Shown here: positions 42,023-50,616 of the stretch, piece after piece
How the letters are laid out: every line of letters starts with the position of its first letter
How positions within the stretch are numbered: position 1 is the stretch's first letter
NCBI RefSeq assembly: GCF_002001045.1
Contig: NZ_MUNR01000009.1
Span: 62,001 to 126,000 of the forward strand
Length of the DNA: 64,000 nt
Source: Rhodanobacter sp. C01
Lineage (GTDB): Bacteria > Pseudomonadota > Gammaproteobacteria > Xanthomonadales > Rhodanobacteraceae
Reading direction: 5' to 3'
The notes under the pieces: model-generated
Databases searched by the model: none
What the model saw: only the letters and a program-made list of their open reading frames with translations
What the model was told of the DNA's origin: nothing
Made by a program: the position numbers and the translations under genes

Positions 42023-42742
42023 TCAGCCCCGGCCAGGAATTCCCAAGCCGCGCTTCACCGCCGGCCGGGCCAACGCACGATCGAGCCATGCGCCAACGTT
42101 GCCGAAACTGTCGTACGCCACGAGTTCACGCGCCTCGTAGAACGTGATGAGGTTGTTGACCCAGCCGAGCGTGGCGATGTCGGCAATCGTGTAGTCATCG
42201 CCCATGATCCACTGGCGTCCTTCGAGACGATTATCGAGCACGGCCAGCAGACGTTTCGATTCCGCGACATAACGTTCGAGCGGTCGCTTGTCGGCAATCT
42301 CCCGGCCGGCAAACTTGTTGAAGAAGCCCACCTGACCGAACATCGGGCCGATCGACGCCATCTGGAAGAACACCCACTGGATGGTTTCCCAGCGTTGCGC
42401 CGGATCGGCCGGGATGAACCGGCCCGTCTTGTCCGCCAGATAAAGCAGGATCGCGCCCGACTCGAACAGGCCAAGCGGCTGACCGCCGGGGCCATCCGGA
42501 TCGATGATCACGGGAATCTTGCCGTTGGGATTGAGCGACAGGAACTCCGGTACATGGCTCTCGCCTTTCATGATGTCGACGAGGTGCGGCTCGTAGGGAA
42601 GCCCGGTCTCCTCCAGCAGGATCGACACCTTCACGCCGTTCGGCGTGTTGAGCGAATAGAGCTGGATGCGGTCGGGATGTTGCGCCGGCCAACGCGTGGC
42701 GATCGGGAAGTCGGACAGTTGGGGCACCGCTTGCTCCTGCAT
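42023..42742 (-). CDS. Nu-class glutathione S-transferase-like protein (YfcG/YghU type)
   Basis: This protein of about 239 residues has a thioredoxin-like N-terminal domain (LYSLNTPNGVKVSILLEETGLPYE) and an all-helical C-terminal domain. The TPNG motif, NPNGKIPVIIDPDGPGG and LFESGAILLYLADKTG closely resemble E. coli YfcG and YghU, which act as disulfide-bond reductases using glutathione. The start at 42742 was chosen by similarity to that family; an in-frame ATG at 42814 is an alternative, and neither has a strong ribosome binding site. It is divergent from the DUF1697 gene. Confidence 0.88.
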   Translation of the reverse strand: MQEQAVPQLSDFPIATRWPAQHPDRIQLYSLNTPNGVKVSILLEETGLPYEPHLVDIMKGESHVPEFLSLNPNGKIPVIIDPDGPGGQPLGLFESGAILLYLADKTGRFIPADPAQRWETIQWVFFQMASIGPMFGQVGFFNKFAGREIADKRPLERYVAESKRLLAVLDNRLEGRQWIMGDDYTIADIATLGWVNNLITFYEARELVAYDSFGNVGAWLDRALARPAVKRGLGIPGRG

Positions 42743-42865
42743 CGTAGGGATGTGATGCAAGGTAGGTTGTTGCGCCGGCAGGTTCAATACCGGATGGCTG
42801 GCGCTTGAATCCATCCCGGACGAACAGGAAACTGATCGCCCTCGACCGGATGGGGCAACTCGGGC

Positions 42866-43390
42866 ATGACCAGCTATGTAGCACTGCTTCGCGCGGTCAA
42901 CGTCGGCGGCACCGGCAAGCTGCCGATGAGCGAACTGAAGGCGATGTGTGAAACGGCCGGCTTCACCGACGTCCGCACGTATATCGCCAGCGGCAACGTG
43001 GTGTTCGGCAGCAGGCTTGCCGAAGCTGCCGTGAAGAAGAAGCTGGAACAGGCATTGCACGACCATGCGGGCAAGCCGGTCGGCGTCATCGTGCGCACGT
43101 CGGCCGAGATGGCCCAGGTCCTCGCCGACAATCCGTTCCCGGACAAGCCGGGCAATCGCGTCGTTGCGATCTTTCTCGACAACGCTCCTCCCGCAGGCGC
43201 GCTGGACGCAGTGACACATCAGAAGGATGAGCGGCTGGCCTGCGGCACGCGCGAAATCTACGTGCACTACGGTGATGGCATGGCTGATTCGCGCCTGACG
43301 ATACCCGCCGCGAAAAGCGGTACCGCGCGCAACATGAATACGATTGCCAAGCTGGCCAAGATGGGCGCCGAGCTACAGGCAACACCCTGA
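42866..43390 (+). CDS. DUF1697 domain protein
   Basis: This 174-residue cytoplasmic protein matches the DUF1697 pattern: an N-terminal YVALLRAVNVGGTGKLPMSEL, then GFTDVRTYIASGNVVF, a PFPD motif, and a C-terminal NMNTIAKLAKM. The family is widespread and uncharacterised. It has no signal peptide. It lies 107 bases upstream of the acylase gene on the same strand. Confidence 0.88.
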   Translation: MTSYVALLRAVNVGGTGKLPMSELKAMCETAGFTDVRTYIASGNVVFGSRLAEAAVKKKLEQALHDHAGKPVGVIVRTSAEMAQVLADNPFPDKPGNRVVAIFLDNAPPAGALDAVTHQKDERLACGTREIYVHYGDGMADSRLTIPAAKSGTARNMNTIAKLAKMGAELQATP

Positions 43391-43497
43391 CGGCGCCACG
43401 CGGCGTGATGACCCGATGACCTTTGAGCCATGGCGGGACCACCAAGGAAAGTGCATCCTGACCCCGTTTTCCAACAACACCCGGGACGGGACAGCTG

Positions 43498-45696
43498 ATG
43501 TCCGCACGCAGTACGAAGTACCTGCCATCGCTCACGATCGCTGCCCTGCTTGCGCTCTCGTTCGCCACGGTCGTCCGGGCCGGCACACCTGACGAAGCGC
43601 GCTGGCACCACGAAGCACAGGCGGTCACGATCACCCGCGACGACTGGGGTATCGCGCACGTGCATGGCAGTACCGATGCCGATGCGGTGTTCGGCATGGC
43701 TTATGCGCAGGCCGAGGACGATTTCAACCGCGTCGAGACGAATTACCTCAACGCGATGGGACGCTTGGCCGAGGCCGAGGGCCAGTCCGCGATCTGGCAG
43801 GACCTGCGGATGAAGCTGTTCATCGATCCGGTCGTGCTGAAGTCGCTTTATGCGAAGAGCCCCACGTGGCTGCAGGCGTTGATGAACAGCTGGGCCGACG
43901 GGCTCAACTACTATCTCGCCACCCATCCGGACGTGCATCCGCATGTCATCAAGCACTTTGAACCATGGATGGCGCTCAGTTTCAGCGAAGGCAGCATCGG
44001 CGGCGATATCGAACGCGTATCACTCAATCGGCTGGAAGCCTTCTACGGTCGCAACCCTGCGGCGCTCGCCCGCGTGGATCCGCCTTCGAGCTGGCAGGAA
44101 CCGACCGGATCGAACGGCATCGCGATAGCGCCGAAGCTCACGGCCGACGGCCACGCACTGCTGCTGATCAACCCGCACACTTCGTTCTTCTTCCGTTCCG
44201 AACTGCAGATGACCAGCGACGCCGGACTCGACGTCTATGGCGCGGTCACCTGGGGGCAGCTCTTCGTCTACCAGGGCTTCAACCAGCACATCGGCTGGAT
44301 GCACACATCGACCGGCCTCGATGCGGTCGACGAGTTCGCCGAGACGATCGTGCACAAGGACGGCAAGCTGTTCTATCGCTACGGCAGGGAACTGCGGCCA
44401 GTAACCACGCGGACCATCGACGTGCCCTACCGCGCGGAGGATGGCTCGATGGCCGAGCGCCGTTTCACCGTGTATGCCACGCACCACGGCCCGATCGTGC
44501 GCGAGGCAAGCGGCAAGTGGATCGCCATCGCGCTGATGAACGAGCCACTCGAAGCGCTCGAACAAAGCTGGCTGCGCACCAGGGCCAGCGACTACGCCAG
44601 CTACATGAAGGGGGCCGAGCTGAAGGCCAACTCATCCAACAACACCATCTTCGCCGACGACAAGGGCGAGATCGCCTATCTGCATCCGCAGTTCATCCCC
44701 AAACGCGACGATCGCTTCGACTACACCAAGCCGGTCGACGGCAGCGACCCGGCCACCGACTGGCAGGGCCTGCTGCCGCTCGACGCGGCACCGCATCTGC
44801 TCAACCCGCCGAACGGCTGGATCTTCAACACCAATGACTGGCCCTACTCCGCTGCCGGCCCGTACAGCCCGAAGCGCGCCGACTACCCACGCTACATGGA
44901 TACCTTTGGCGAGAACCCGCGCGGCCTGCATGCGCTACGCGTGCTCAGCGACCAGAAGGATTTCACGCTGGCCTCGCTGATCACCGCCGCCTTCGATTCC
45001 TATCTGCCTGCCTTTGCACGGCAGATCCCGATACTCGTCGCCGACTACGATGCACTGCCCGCCGACAATCCGTTGCGCCAGAAACTGGCCGGCCAGATCG
45101 CCATGCTGCGCCATTGGGACTATCGCTGGGGCATCGCCTCGATGCCGACCTCGCTCGCGGTGTTCTGGGGCGACACCCTGTGGGACGAAGTGAGCAAGGC
45201 CGACACTGCCGAAGGCTTGTCGATCTACGACTACATGGCCGAAAAGGCCGGCCCGAAGGCCCGCCTGCAGGCGCTGCTCGAGGCATCCGACCGGCTGGAG
45301 AAGGATTTCGGCAGCTGGGGCGTGCCGTGGGGCGAGATCAACCGCTACCAGCGCATCAACGGCGACATCGTGCAGCCATTTGACGATACGAAGCCGAGCA
45401 TCCCGGTACCGTTCACCTCCTCACGCTGGGGCTCGCTGGCCTCGTTCGGCGCACACCGCTGGCCAGGCACGAAGCGCTACTACGGCACCAGTGGCAACAG
45501 CTTTGTCGCGGTGGTCGAGTTCGGCCCCAGGGTCCAGGCCCGCGCCATCACCGCCGGCGGCGAGAGTGGCCATCCGGATTCACCGCATTTCAACGACGAG
45601 GCCGAACGCTATACCACCGGCAACCTGCGCACCGTCTACTTCTGGGCCGACCAGCTGAAGGGGCATACCGAACGGATTTACCATCCGGGAGATTAA
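43498..45696 (+). CDS. Penicillin-acylase-family (S45) N-terminal-nucleophile hydrolase, exported
   Basis: This 732-residue precursor has a signal peptide of about 28 residues ending VRA-GT. An alpha-chain region, a short spacer and a beta chain follow. The predicted self-cleavage site precedes S205 (TG-S205-N-G), which would become the N-terminal catalytic serine. Later VYATHHGPIV contains the oxyanion-region histidines, and NSSNN is near the family's conserved asparagine. The family includes penicillin, cephalosporin and acyl-homoserine-lactone acylases. Which amide it cuts is not predictable here. Confidence 0.9.
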   Translation: MSARSTKYLPSLTIAALLALSFATVVRAGTPDEARWHHEAQAVTITRDDWGIAHVHGSTDADAVFGMAYAQAEDDFNRVETNYLNAMGRLAEAEGQSAIWQDLRMKLFIDPVVLKSLYAKSPTWLQALMNSWADGLNYYLATHPDVHPHVIKHFEPWMALSFSEGSIGGDIERVSLNRLEAFYGRNPAALARVDPPSSWQEPTGSNGIAIAPKLTADGHALLLINPHTSFFFRSELQMTSDAGLDVYGAVTWGQLFVYQGFNQHIGWMHTSTGLDAVDEFAETIVHKDGKLFYRYGRELRPVTTRTIDVPYRAEDGSMAERRFTVYATHHGPIVREASGKWIAIALMNEPLEALEQSWLRTRASDYASYMKGAELKANSSNNTIFADDKGEIAYLHPQFIPKRDDRFDYTKPVDGSDPATDWQGLLPLDAAPHLLNPPNGWIFNTNDWPYSAAGPYSPKRADYPRYMDTFGENPRGLHALRVLSDQKDFTLASLITAAFDSYLPAFARQIPILVADYDALPADNPLRQKLAGQIAMLRHWDYRWGIASMPTSLAVFWGDTLWDEVSKADTAEGLSIYDYMAEKAGPKARLQALLEASDRLEKDFGSWGVPWGEINRYQRINGDIVQPFDDTKPSIPVPFTSSRWGSLASFGAHRWPGTKRYYGTSGNSFVAVVEFGPRVQARAITAGGESGHPDSPHFNDEAERYTTGNLRTVYFWADQLKGHTERIYHPGD

Positions 45697-45757
45697 GGTC
45701 AGTCTGAGCGGGAATTCGGATCAGCGGTTTTTTTACGCAGTTGCCGAAAGGTTCTGA

Positions 45758-46633
45758 CTACACCGAGCGGAATATCGCTGCGCGATGTGCTTCTTGCGGT
45801 TCAATGGCCTGCAACCACGGCTCCGTGGCGACGGCCTGCACGCATGGACCAAACGCACATACACGGATCGCGCGACTGGATGCTTCATGCCGCAGCGAAT
45901 CCAGTACGGCGCGCAGGATCGTGCCCGTGAAAGGCGTGTACAGGTAAAACACGGTACCGCTGGACAGGTCTGCTGCACGTGCATCCTGCTGGATGAAAGT
46001 CACTCGGGTCAGGTTCAACGCGTGGGCACTGCTCTGCGCGCAGTCGACATAAACCGCCTCCAGTTCGATCCCGATGCAGCTTGCGCTCGTGCAGATTGCA
46101 GCCAGCAGCGGCAGGTGGCCCAATCCCGAACCCAGATCGATCAGCACGTCCTGGCCGGTCAACTCCAGGCGCTCGATCAGATCGAAGATGACACGTGCCG
46201 GCGTGGGTTGATAGAACACCATCTCCGGCGCCACTTCGATCGCCTCGTCGTCGGGCTGGTCAAGCTGCAGGATCCCGCTGACGAGTTCGTCGAGATAATC
46301 GTAACGGTCGCTGCCGTCTCGACCTGCGACACCCTCTTCATGACCGGATGCACGCGACCATGCGAGCACACGATCCTGTCCGGCGCCTTGTTGAATCCCG
46401 CTGCGGATACCTTCGTACAGCTCGCGATTCACTGCATCCAGTCGCGCCTGGATCGCCCGGGCCCGGCACTCTAGTGCTGCTTCGGTCCCACTCCCGGCGT
46501 CCGAGTCCTGCGGAAAATGAACGTCCAGGCGATCCTGCGCCTCGATGCGCTGAAGCAGCCGATCCGGTTCGTCCAGCAAGCAGTCCTGCTCAAGCTCCGC
46601 GAGCAGGCTGGAACGCACGCTCAGCATCCGCAT
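45758..46633 (-). CDS. Class I SAM-dependent methyltransferase (unassigned)
   Basis: The 291-residue protein has a charged helical N-terminal half and a C-terminal methyltransferase fold. Motif I is VLIDLGSGLGHLPLL (residues 163-177), preceded by MVFYQPTPARVIFDLIERL, and the acidic post-I loop is CIGIELEAVY. The DLGSGLGH motif and nearby Pro-Thr-Pro resemble the DOT1-like branch of the fold, but similarity outside the motif is not obvious. It converges with the acylase gene, with a T7 run at about 45,728. The substrate is unknown. Confidence 0.75.
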   Translation of the reverse strand: MRMLSVRSSLLAELEQDCLLDEPDRLLQRIEAQDRLDVHFPQDSDAGSGTEAALECRARAIQARLDAVNRELYEGIRSGIQQGAGQDRVLAWSRASGHEEGVAGRDGSDRYDYLDELVSGILQLDQPDDEAIEVAPEMVFYQPTPARVIFDLIERLELTGQDVLIDLGSGLGHLPLLAAICTSASCIGIELEAVYVDCAQSSAHALNLTRVTFIQQDARAADLSSGTVFYLYTPFTGTILRAVLDSLRHEASSRAIRVCAFGPCVQAVATEPWLQAIEPQEAHRAAIFRSV

Positions 46634-47260
46634 GGAATATCCACGGTCAAACTTGGACCAGGCATGTCGGAACTATGGATCGCAAACTCCCTGTCCACCA
46701 ATTCCCGAAAATCCATCGGCAGGCAATCAGGACTCCGAACCAGAGACTTCATTTGACCCGGCCACCCTCATCACGGCGCTCAGAAGAAGGAAAAAACAAA
46801 ATGCATCGTGACGTAGACGATCACTTCCGCAAGAACCAATACACAAAAGCCGACACAGAACTTCACGACCGGACCTTCATTCCAGAACGGGCGCGACAGC
46901 TTTTGGGGTGCAGCTGCTGCAGCGCGGCCTTCAGCTTTTGCCATGCCCATGCGAATATCCTTTTTGCAATGAATGCGCGCCTGAACTGCGGTCTTCCCGA
47001 TTGATTTCCGCCATGGGCATCTTCACTCAGTGCCAGCAGCACAATCAACCTGAGGAAACCTTCAGCCTGCAGTAAAGCGCAAGTCTGCCTGGAACAAATC
47101 CTCGCAGTCCGTGAAAGGCATGCAATCGACTTCCGCGCGGCACGCGGCATCGCGGCAAGACATCCTCTTCCGTCCCTTGGGCCAGCAGTGGCGACCCCCA
47201 TGTATGCGAAACGTCTGCCACAGCAGCGTATTCTCCCGATCATCCGGACGGAGGCAGCCC
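46634..47260. other. Long intergenic region before msrBA
   Basis: These 627 bases hold no well supported gene. A 67-codon frame at 46,801-47,004 (plus) has AAGGA upstream but an unconvincing, Cys-rich end. The bases just before 47,261 contain GGAGG, which is the msrB ribosome binding site. The base composition is lower in GC than in the flanking genes. Confidence 0.5.
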
Positions 47261-47719
47261 ATGTCGAACTATCGCAAGACTCCGGAAGCCGTTTCACGGC
47301 TTACCCCCGAGCAGTACCGCGTCACCCAGGAAGCTGGCACCGAGCGGCCGTTCAGCAATATCTACAACGCCCACAAGGAGCCAGGGCTCTATGTGGATGT
47401 GGTCTCGGGCGAGCCCTTGTTCACGTCGCTGGACAAGTTCGACAGCCATTGCGGGTGGCCCAGCTTCACGCGACCGGTGCAAACCGAACACGTTGTCGAA
47501 CACCAGGACCACAGCCACGGCATGAGCCGCGTCGAAGTGCGCTCGCGCCACGGCGACAGCCATCTCGGTCACGTCTTTCCCGACGGTCCGCGTGAAACAG
47601 GTGGTCTGCGCTATTGCATCAACTCCGCTTCGCTGCGCTTCATCCCGCTCGACCAGTTGGACAGCGAAGGCTACGGCGACTACCGCAAACTGTTCGACAC
47701 CCGGGAGCCAACTGCATGA
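47261..47719 (+). CDS. msrB: Peptide-methionine (R)-S-oxide reductase
   Basis: MsrB reduces methionine-R-sulfoxide in damaged proteins. The catalytic Cys is in [13 protein letters not shown], and CGWPSF and [10 protein letters not shown] are the other family signatures. The two CxxC zinc-binding pairs of many MsrB enzymes are absent: VVSG and SRHG stand in their places, so this is a zinc-free form. The ATG at 47261 has GGAGG upstream and gives 152 residues. It has no signal peptide. It overlaps msrA by four bases. Confidence 0.93.
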   Translation: MSNYRKTPEAVSRLTPEQYRVTQEAGTERPFSNIYNAHKEPGLYVDVVSGEPLFTSLDKFDSHCGWPSFTRPVQTEHVVEHQDHSHGMSRVEVRSRHGDSHLGHVFPDGPRETGGLRYCINSASLRFIPLDQLDSEGYGDYRKLFDTREPTA

Positions 47720-48231
47720 ACGGAACCACCGAACGCGCCATCCTCGCCGGCGGCTGTTTCTGGGGCATGCAGGATCTGCTGCGCCGTCAGCCGGGCGTGC
47801 TCTCCACGCGCGTGGGTTATGCCGGTGGCGATGTACCCCACGCCACTTACCGCAATCATGGCACGCACGCCGAGGCTGTCGAGATCGTGTTCGATCCACA
47901 GGTCATCAGCTACCGCGACCTGCTGGAATTCTTCTTCCAGATCCACGACCCCAGCACACCCAACCGCCAGGGCAACGATCGCGGCAGCAGCTACCGCTCG
48001 GCCATCCTCTACGCCAGCGAGGAACAGAAAGCGGTAGCCGAAGACACCATCGCCGATGTCAACGCCTCGGGCCTCTGGCCGGACACGGTGGTCACGGAAC
48101 TGGCCCCTGCTGGCGATTTCTGGGAGGCCGAACCCGAGCACCAGGATTATCTGGAGCACTACCCCACGGGCTATACCTGCCACTTCATCAGGCCGGGATG
48201 GAGATTGCCACGGCGCGCCAAGGCGGGCTGA
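47716..48231 (+). CDS. msrA: Peptide-methionine (S)-S-oxide reductase
   Basis: MsrA reduces methionine-S-sulfoxide, complementing MsrB. The catalytic Cys14 lies in GGCFWGMQ, followed by GYAGG and [15 protein letters not shown], which line the active site. A C-terminal Cys in TGYTCHF is the likely recycling cysteine. The length is 171 residues. The start codon lies within the end of msrB (ATGA), so the two are made together. It converges with the flavoprotein gene. Confidence 0.95.
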   Translation: MNGTTERAILAGGCFWGMQDLLRRQPGVLSTRVGYAGGDVPHATYRNHGTHAEAVEIVFDPQVISYRDLLEFFFQIHDPSTPNRQGNDRGSSYRSAILYASEEQKAVAEDTIADVNASGLWPDTVVTELAPAGDFWEAEPEHQDYLEHYPTGYTCHFIRPGWRLPRRAKAG

Positions 48232-48287
48232 GGCCAGCTCCCCATCACACGAGCGGACCGGACCGGCTCCGATTCTGGCATCGCTGC

Positions 48288-49994
48288 TCAGGCATTCCGC
48301 TCGGTGCGCTGCCGGTCCAGCGCAAGGACCTGATGCAGTGCGGCGACCACCTGGGCGCCTTCGCCCACAGCGGCGGCCACGCGCTTGGTGGAGCCGGCGC
48401 GCACATCGCCGATCGCGAACACGCCGGGCACGCTGGTTTCCAGGGGCATCGGTTCGCGCCCGGCCAGCGACCACTGCGGGCCACGACCGGGCTGGCCGGT
48501 GCAGATGAAACCGTGTGCATCGACCTCGATCTCGCAACCCTGCAACCATTGCGCGTTCGGCTCGGCACCGACGAACAGAAACAGGTGACGCAGCGGTCCG
48601 CTCCATTCCGAACCGCTGTCGCGATGGCGAAACGTGGCGCCAGCCAGTCCGCTGATGGCATCGCCGCGCAACGCCGTCACTTCGGTGCGCGCATGCAAGG
48701 TGACATTGGGCAACGCGGCGATCCGTTCGATCAGGTAGCGCGACATCGATGCCTCCAGCCCGTCGCCACGCACCACGAGATGCAGATGCTTCACCCGCGG
48801 CGACAGGAATACCACTGCCTGTCCCGCCGAATTGCCGGCGCCGATCAGTGCGATCTCCTCGCCTTCGCAGAGTTTCGCCTCTACCGGTGACGCCCAGTAG
48901 GACACGCCGGCGCCCTCGAACATGGCGAGGTTCGCGATATCGATCCCGCGGTAGCGTGCGCCCGAAGCCACCACCACGCTGCGCGCGCGCATGGCCATGC
49001 CGTTGTCCAGACGCAACGAGAACAGCTCACCGGGCTGGCGCAAGTCGCCTCCGCATTCGAGCGCCTTCACGCTGACCGGGATGGCGATCTCCGCACCGAA
49101 TTTCTGAGCCTGGGTAAACGCGCGGGCGGCCAGCGCATGACCGGAGATGCCGGTCGGGAAGCCCAGGTAGTTCTCGATACGTGCCGAAGCGCCGGCCTGT
49201 CCGCCGAACGCGCGGGCATCGAGCACCAGCACCGACAATCCCTCCGACGCCGCATACACCGCCGTGGCCAGCCCAGCCGGACCGGCCCCAACCACGGCCA
49301 CGTCGAACACACGTTCCGGATCCAGCTCCGGCGTGATGCCGACACAGGCCGCCACTTCGATGTCCGACGGATGCCTGAGCAGGTTGCCGTTGGGGCACAG
49401 CACGATCGGGAGGTCCTCGTCCTGCAGGCCGAAGCGTTCGACCAGCGCATGGCCTTCGCCATCGTCGGCCACATCCATCACCGAATAGGGATAACCGTTG
49501 CGCGAGAGGAACCCCTCCAGTCGCACCAGCGCCGGTTCGCCCGGTCGCCCAGCCAGGATCGAACCGGCCCCCTCGCTGATCAGCGCCGTGCGGCGCAGGA
49601 TGAAGGCACGCATCACGATCTCGCCCAGCTCGGCCGAACCGATGATCAGTGCGCGCAGATGAGCGCCATCGAACGCCAACACCTCGCAGCCGTTGGCGCC
49701 TGCGCGGCCTTCGGCCAGCGCCGAACGTCCTGCAAGCTGGCTGATTTCGCCGGTGATCCCGCCCGCCGGAAGTATCGCGATGAGCTCTTCCCTGCCGGTC
49801 GCCTGCCGTCGCCGGATCAGCACGTCGCCGGAGATCACGATAAACACCGGCGCCTGGCGCTCGCCGACGGTGTAAAGCACTTCGTTCGGCTCGAAGCGTT
49901 TCGGTGCCGACGCTGCAAACCGTCGCGCCACGTCCAGCTGGGCGGCATTGAGCACCGGGAACAACTGCTCACGTCGTGTATGGGTCAGGCTCAT
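48288..49994 (-). CDS. Cyclic-nucleotide-domain/thioredoxin-reductase-like flavoprotein
   Basis: The 568-residue cytoplasmic protein joins three parts. Residues 10-140 are a cNMP-binding beta-barrel with GEISQLAGRSALAEGRA at the phosphate-binding cassette. Residues 155-220 resemble a glutaredoxin/thioredoxin-like domain without a redox pair (VLCPNGNLLRHPS). Residues 229-568 are a thioredoxin-reductase-type FAD/NAD(P)H module with GAGPAGL at 236-242, GAGNSAGQAVVFLS for NAD(P)H, and FAIGDVRAG. The usual redox-active CxxC is missing; GVSYWASP stands near its position. So it cannot reduce thioredoxin by the standard route. It converges with msrA. Confidence 0.85.
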   Translation of the reverse strand: MSLTHTRREQLFPVLNAAQLDVARRFAASAPKRFEPNEVLYTVGERQAPVFIVISGDVLIRRRQATGREELIAILPAGGITGEISQLAGRSALAEGRAGANGCEVLAFDGAHLRALIIGSAELGEIVMRAFILRRTALISEGAGSILAGRPGEPALVRLEGFLSRNGYPYSVMDVADDGEGHALVERFGLQDEDLPIVLCPNGNLLRHPSDIEVAACVGITPELDPERVFDVAVVGAGPAGLATAVYAASEGLSVLVLDARAFGGQAGASARIENYLGFPTGISGHALAARAFTQAQKFGAEIAIPVSVKALECGGDLRQPGELFSLRLDNGMAMRARSVVVASGARYRGIDIANLAMFEGAGVSYWASPVEAKLCEGEEIALIGAGNSAGQAVVFLSPRVKHLHLVVRGDGLEASMSRYLIERIAALPNVTLHARTEVTALRGDAISGLAGATFRHRDSGSEWSGPLRHLFLFVGAEPNAQWLQGCEIEVDAHGFICTGQPGRGPQWSLAGREPMPLETSVPGVFAIGDVRAGSTKRVAAAVGEGAQVVAALHQVLALDRQRTERNA

Positions 49995-50079
49995 GCACTT
50001 GCTTGCGGGAAGTGGCCTTGCAGTCTTGCGCCACGCTGACCGCCTGACAAGCACTGCGGACTGCCATCGGTCCCGCTCT

Positions 50080-50226
50080 TCAATTCGTCGTGGCAGCCAC
50101 CGGCGCATCGCTGTCAGCCACCTTCGCCACATTGACGTGGGTGGTGAGCATGGCGCCCATCGCCAGCAGGCAAATCAGCAAGCAGGCGCTGAACAGGGTC
50201 TGCAGCATCAGGGTCTCGAATTTCAT
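50080..50226 (-). CDS. Small single-pass membrane protein
   Basis: A 48-residue protein has AAGGAGA five bases before its ATG, one of the best ribosome binding sites in the window. Residues 8-27 (LQTLFSACLLICLLAMGAML) form one membrane helix, followed by a short polar tail ending APVAATTN. I do not recognise a family. It lies 85 bases upstream of the flavoprotein start on the same strand, so the two may share a transcript. Confidence 0.65.
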   Translation of the reverse strand: MKFETLMLQTLFSACLLICLLAMGAMLTTHVNVAKVADSDAPVAATTN

Positions 50227-50616
50227 GGCGGTTCTCCTTGGCTGGGTCATGAAGCTTTCGAGAGTTGGATGGCAAAGCTCATGCCAACCGACTGCAACCG
50301 CGACAAGCCGCATTGCCAAGCCATTTTCCGCGCCACCACCAGAAATGACCGACTGTCCGCGGACGATGGGCATGCTGTCCGGACAGCCCGCGGAATCGCA
50401 TCTCTGCCACGCAGTCATCACCTGCAGGTCCACCATGGCGTATATTCAAGCGTAAGCAATTATTGCACTGACAACAATATACATAACATGTAATATTCCG
50501 CTCCCGTAGATGCTGCGCAGCTGCGGCTTCGCGGGATCAACAAAACCACCCGGCAATTTTCATGCGGTTACGCAGGACTGCCCGGTCGGTACCTCTCTCG
50601 TACCAGAGTCACCCCA
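50227..50616. other. Regulatory intergenic region between the small membrane protein and the MFS gene
   Basis: No gene is present in these 390 bases. They hold two GC-rich palindromes (GTCCGCGGAC at 50355-50364 and GCTGTCCGGACAGC at 50374-50387), GCAAT-T-ATTGC (50456-50466), and a good plus-strand promoter. The stretch 50,440-50,500 is clearly AT-rich. Confidence 0.55.
50468..50496 (+). promoter_or_regulatory. Sigma-70-type promoter of the MFS transporter gene
   Basis: CTGACA (50468-50473) and TAATAT (50491-50496) are separated by 17 bases. The inverted repeat GCAAT-T-ATTGC ends two bases before the -35 box and could bind a regulator. The leader would be about 115 bases. Confidence 0.6.

Noticed and set aside
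45697..45757. Intrinsic terminator at the T7 run near 45,728
   Set aside because: No convincing stem could be drawn before the T-run; only a four-base pairing was found.
46801..47004. A possible 67-residue protein upstream of msrB
   Set aside because: AAGGA lies upstream, but the C-terminal half is Cys-rich and unlike a folded protein, and nothing supports conservation.
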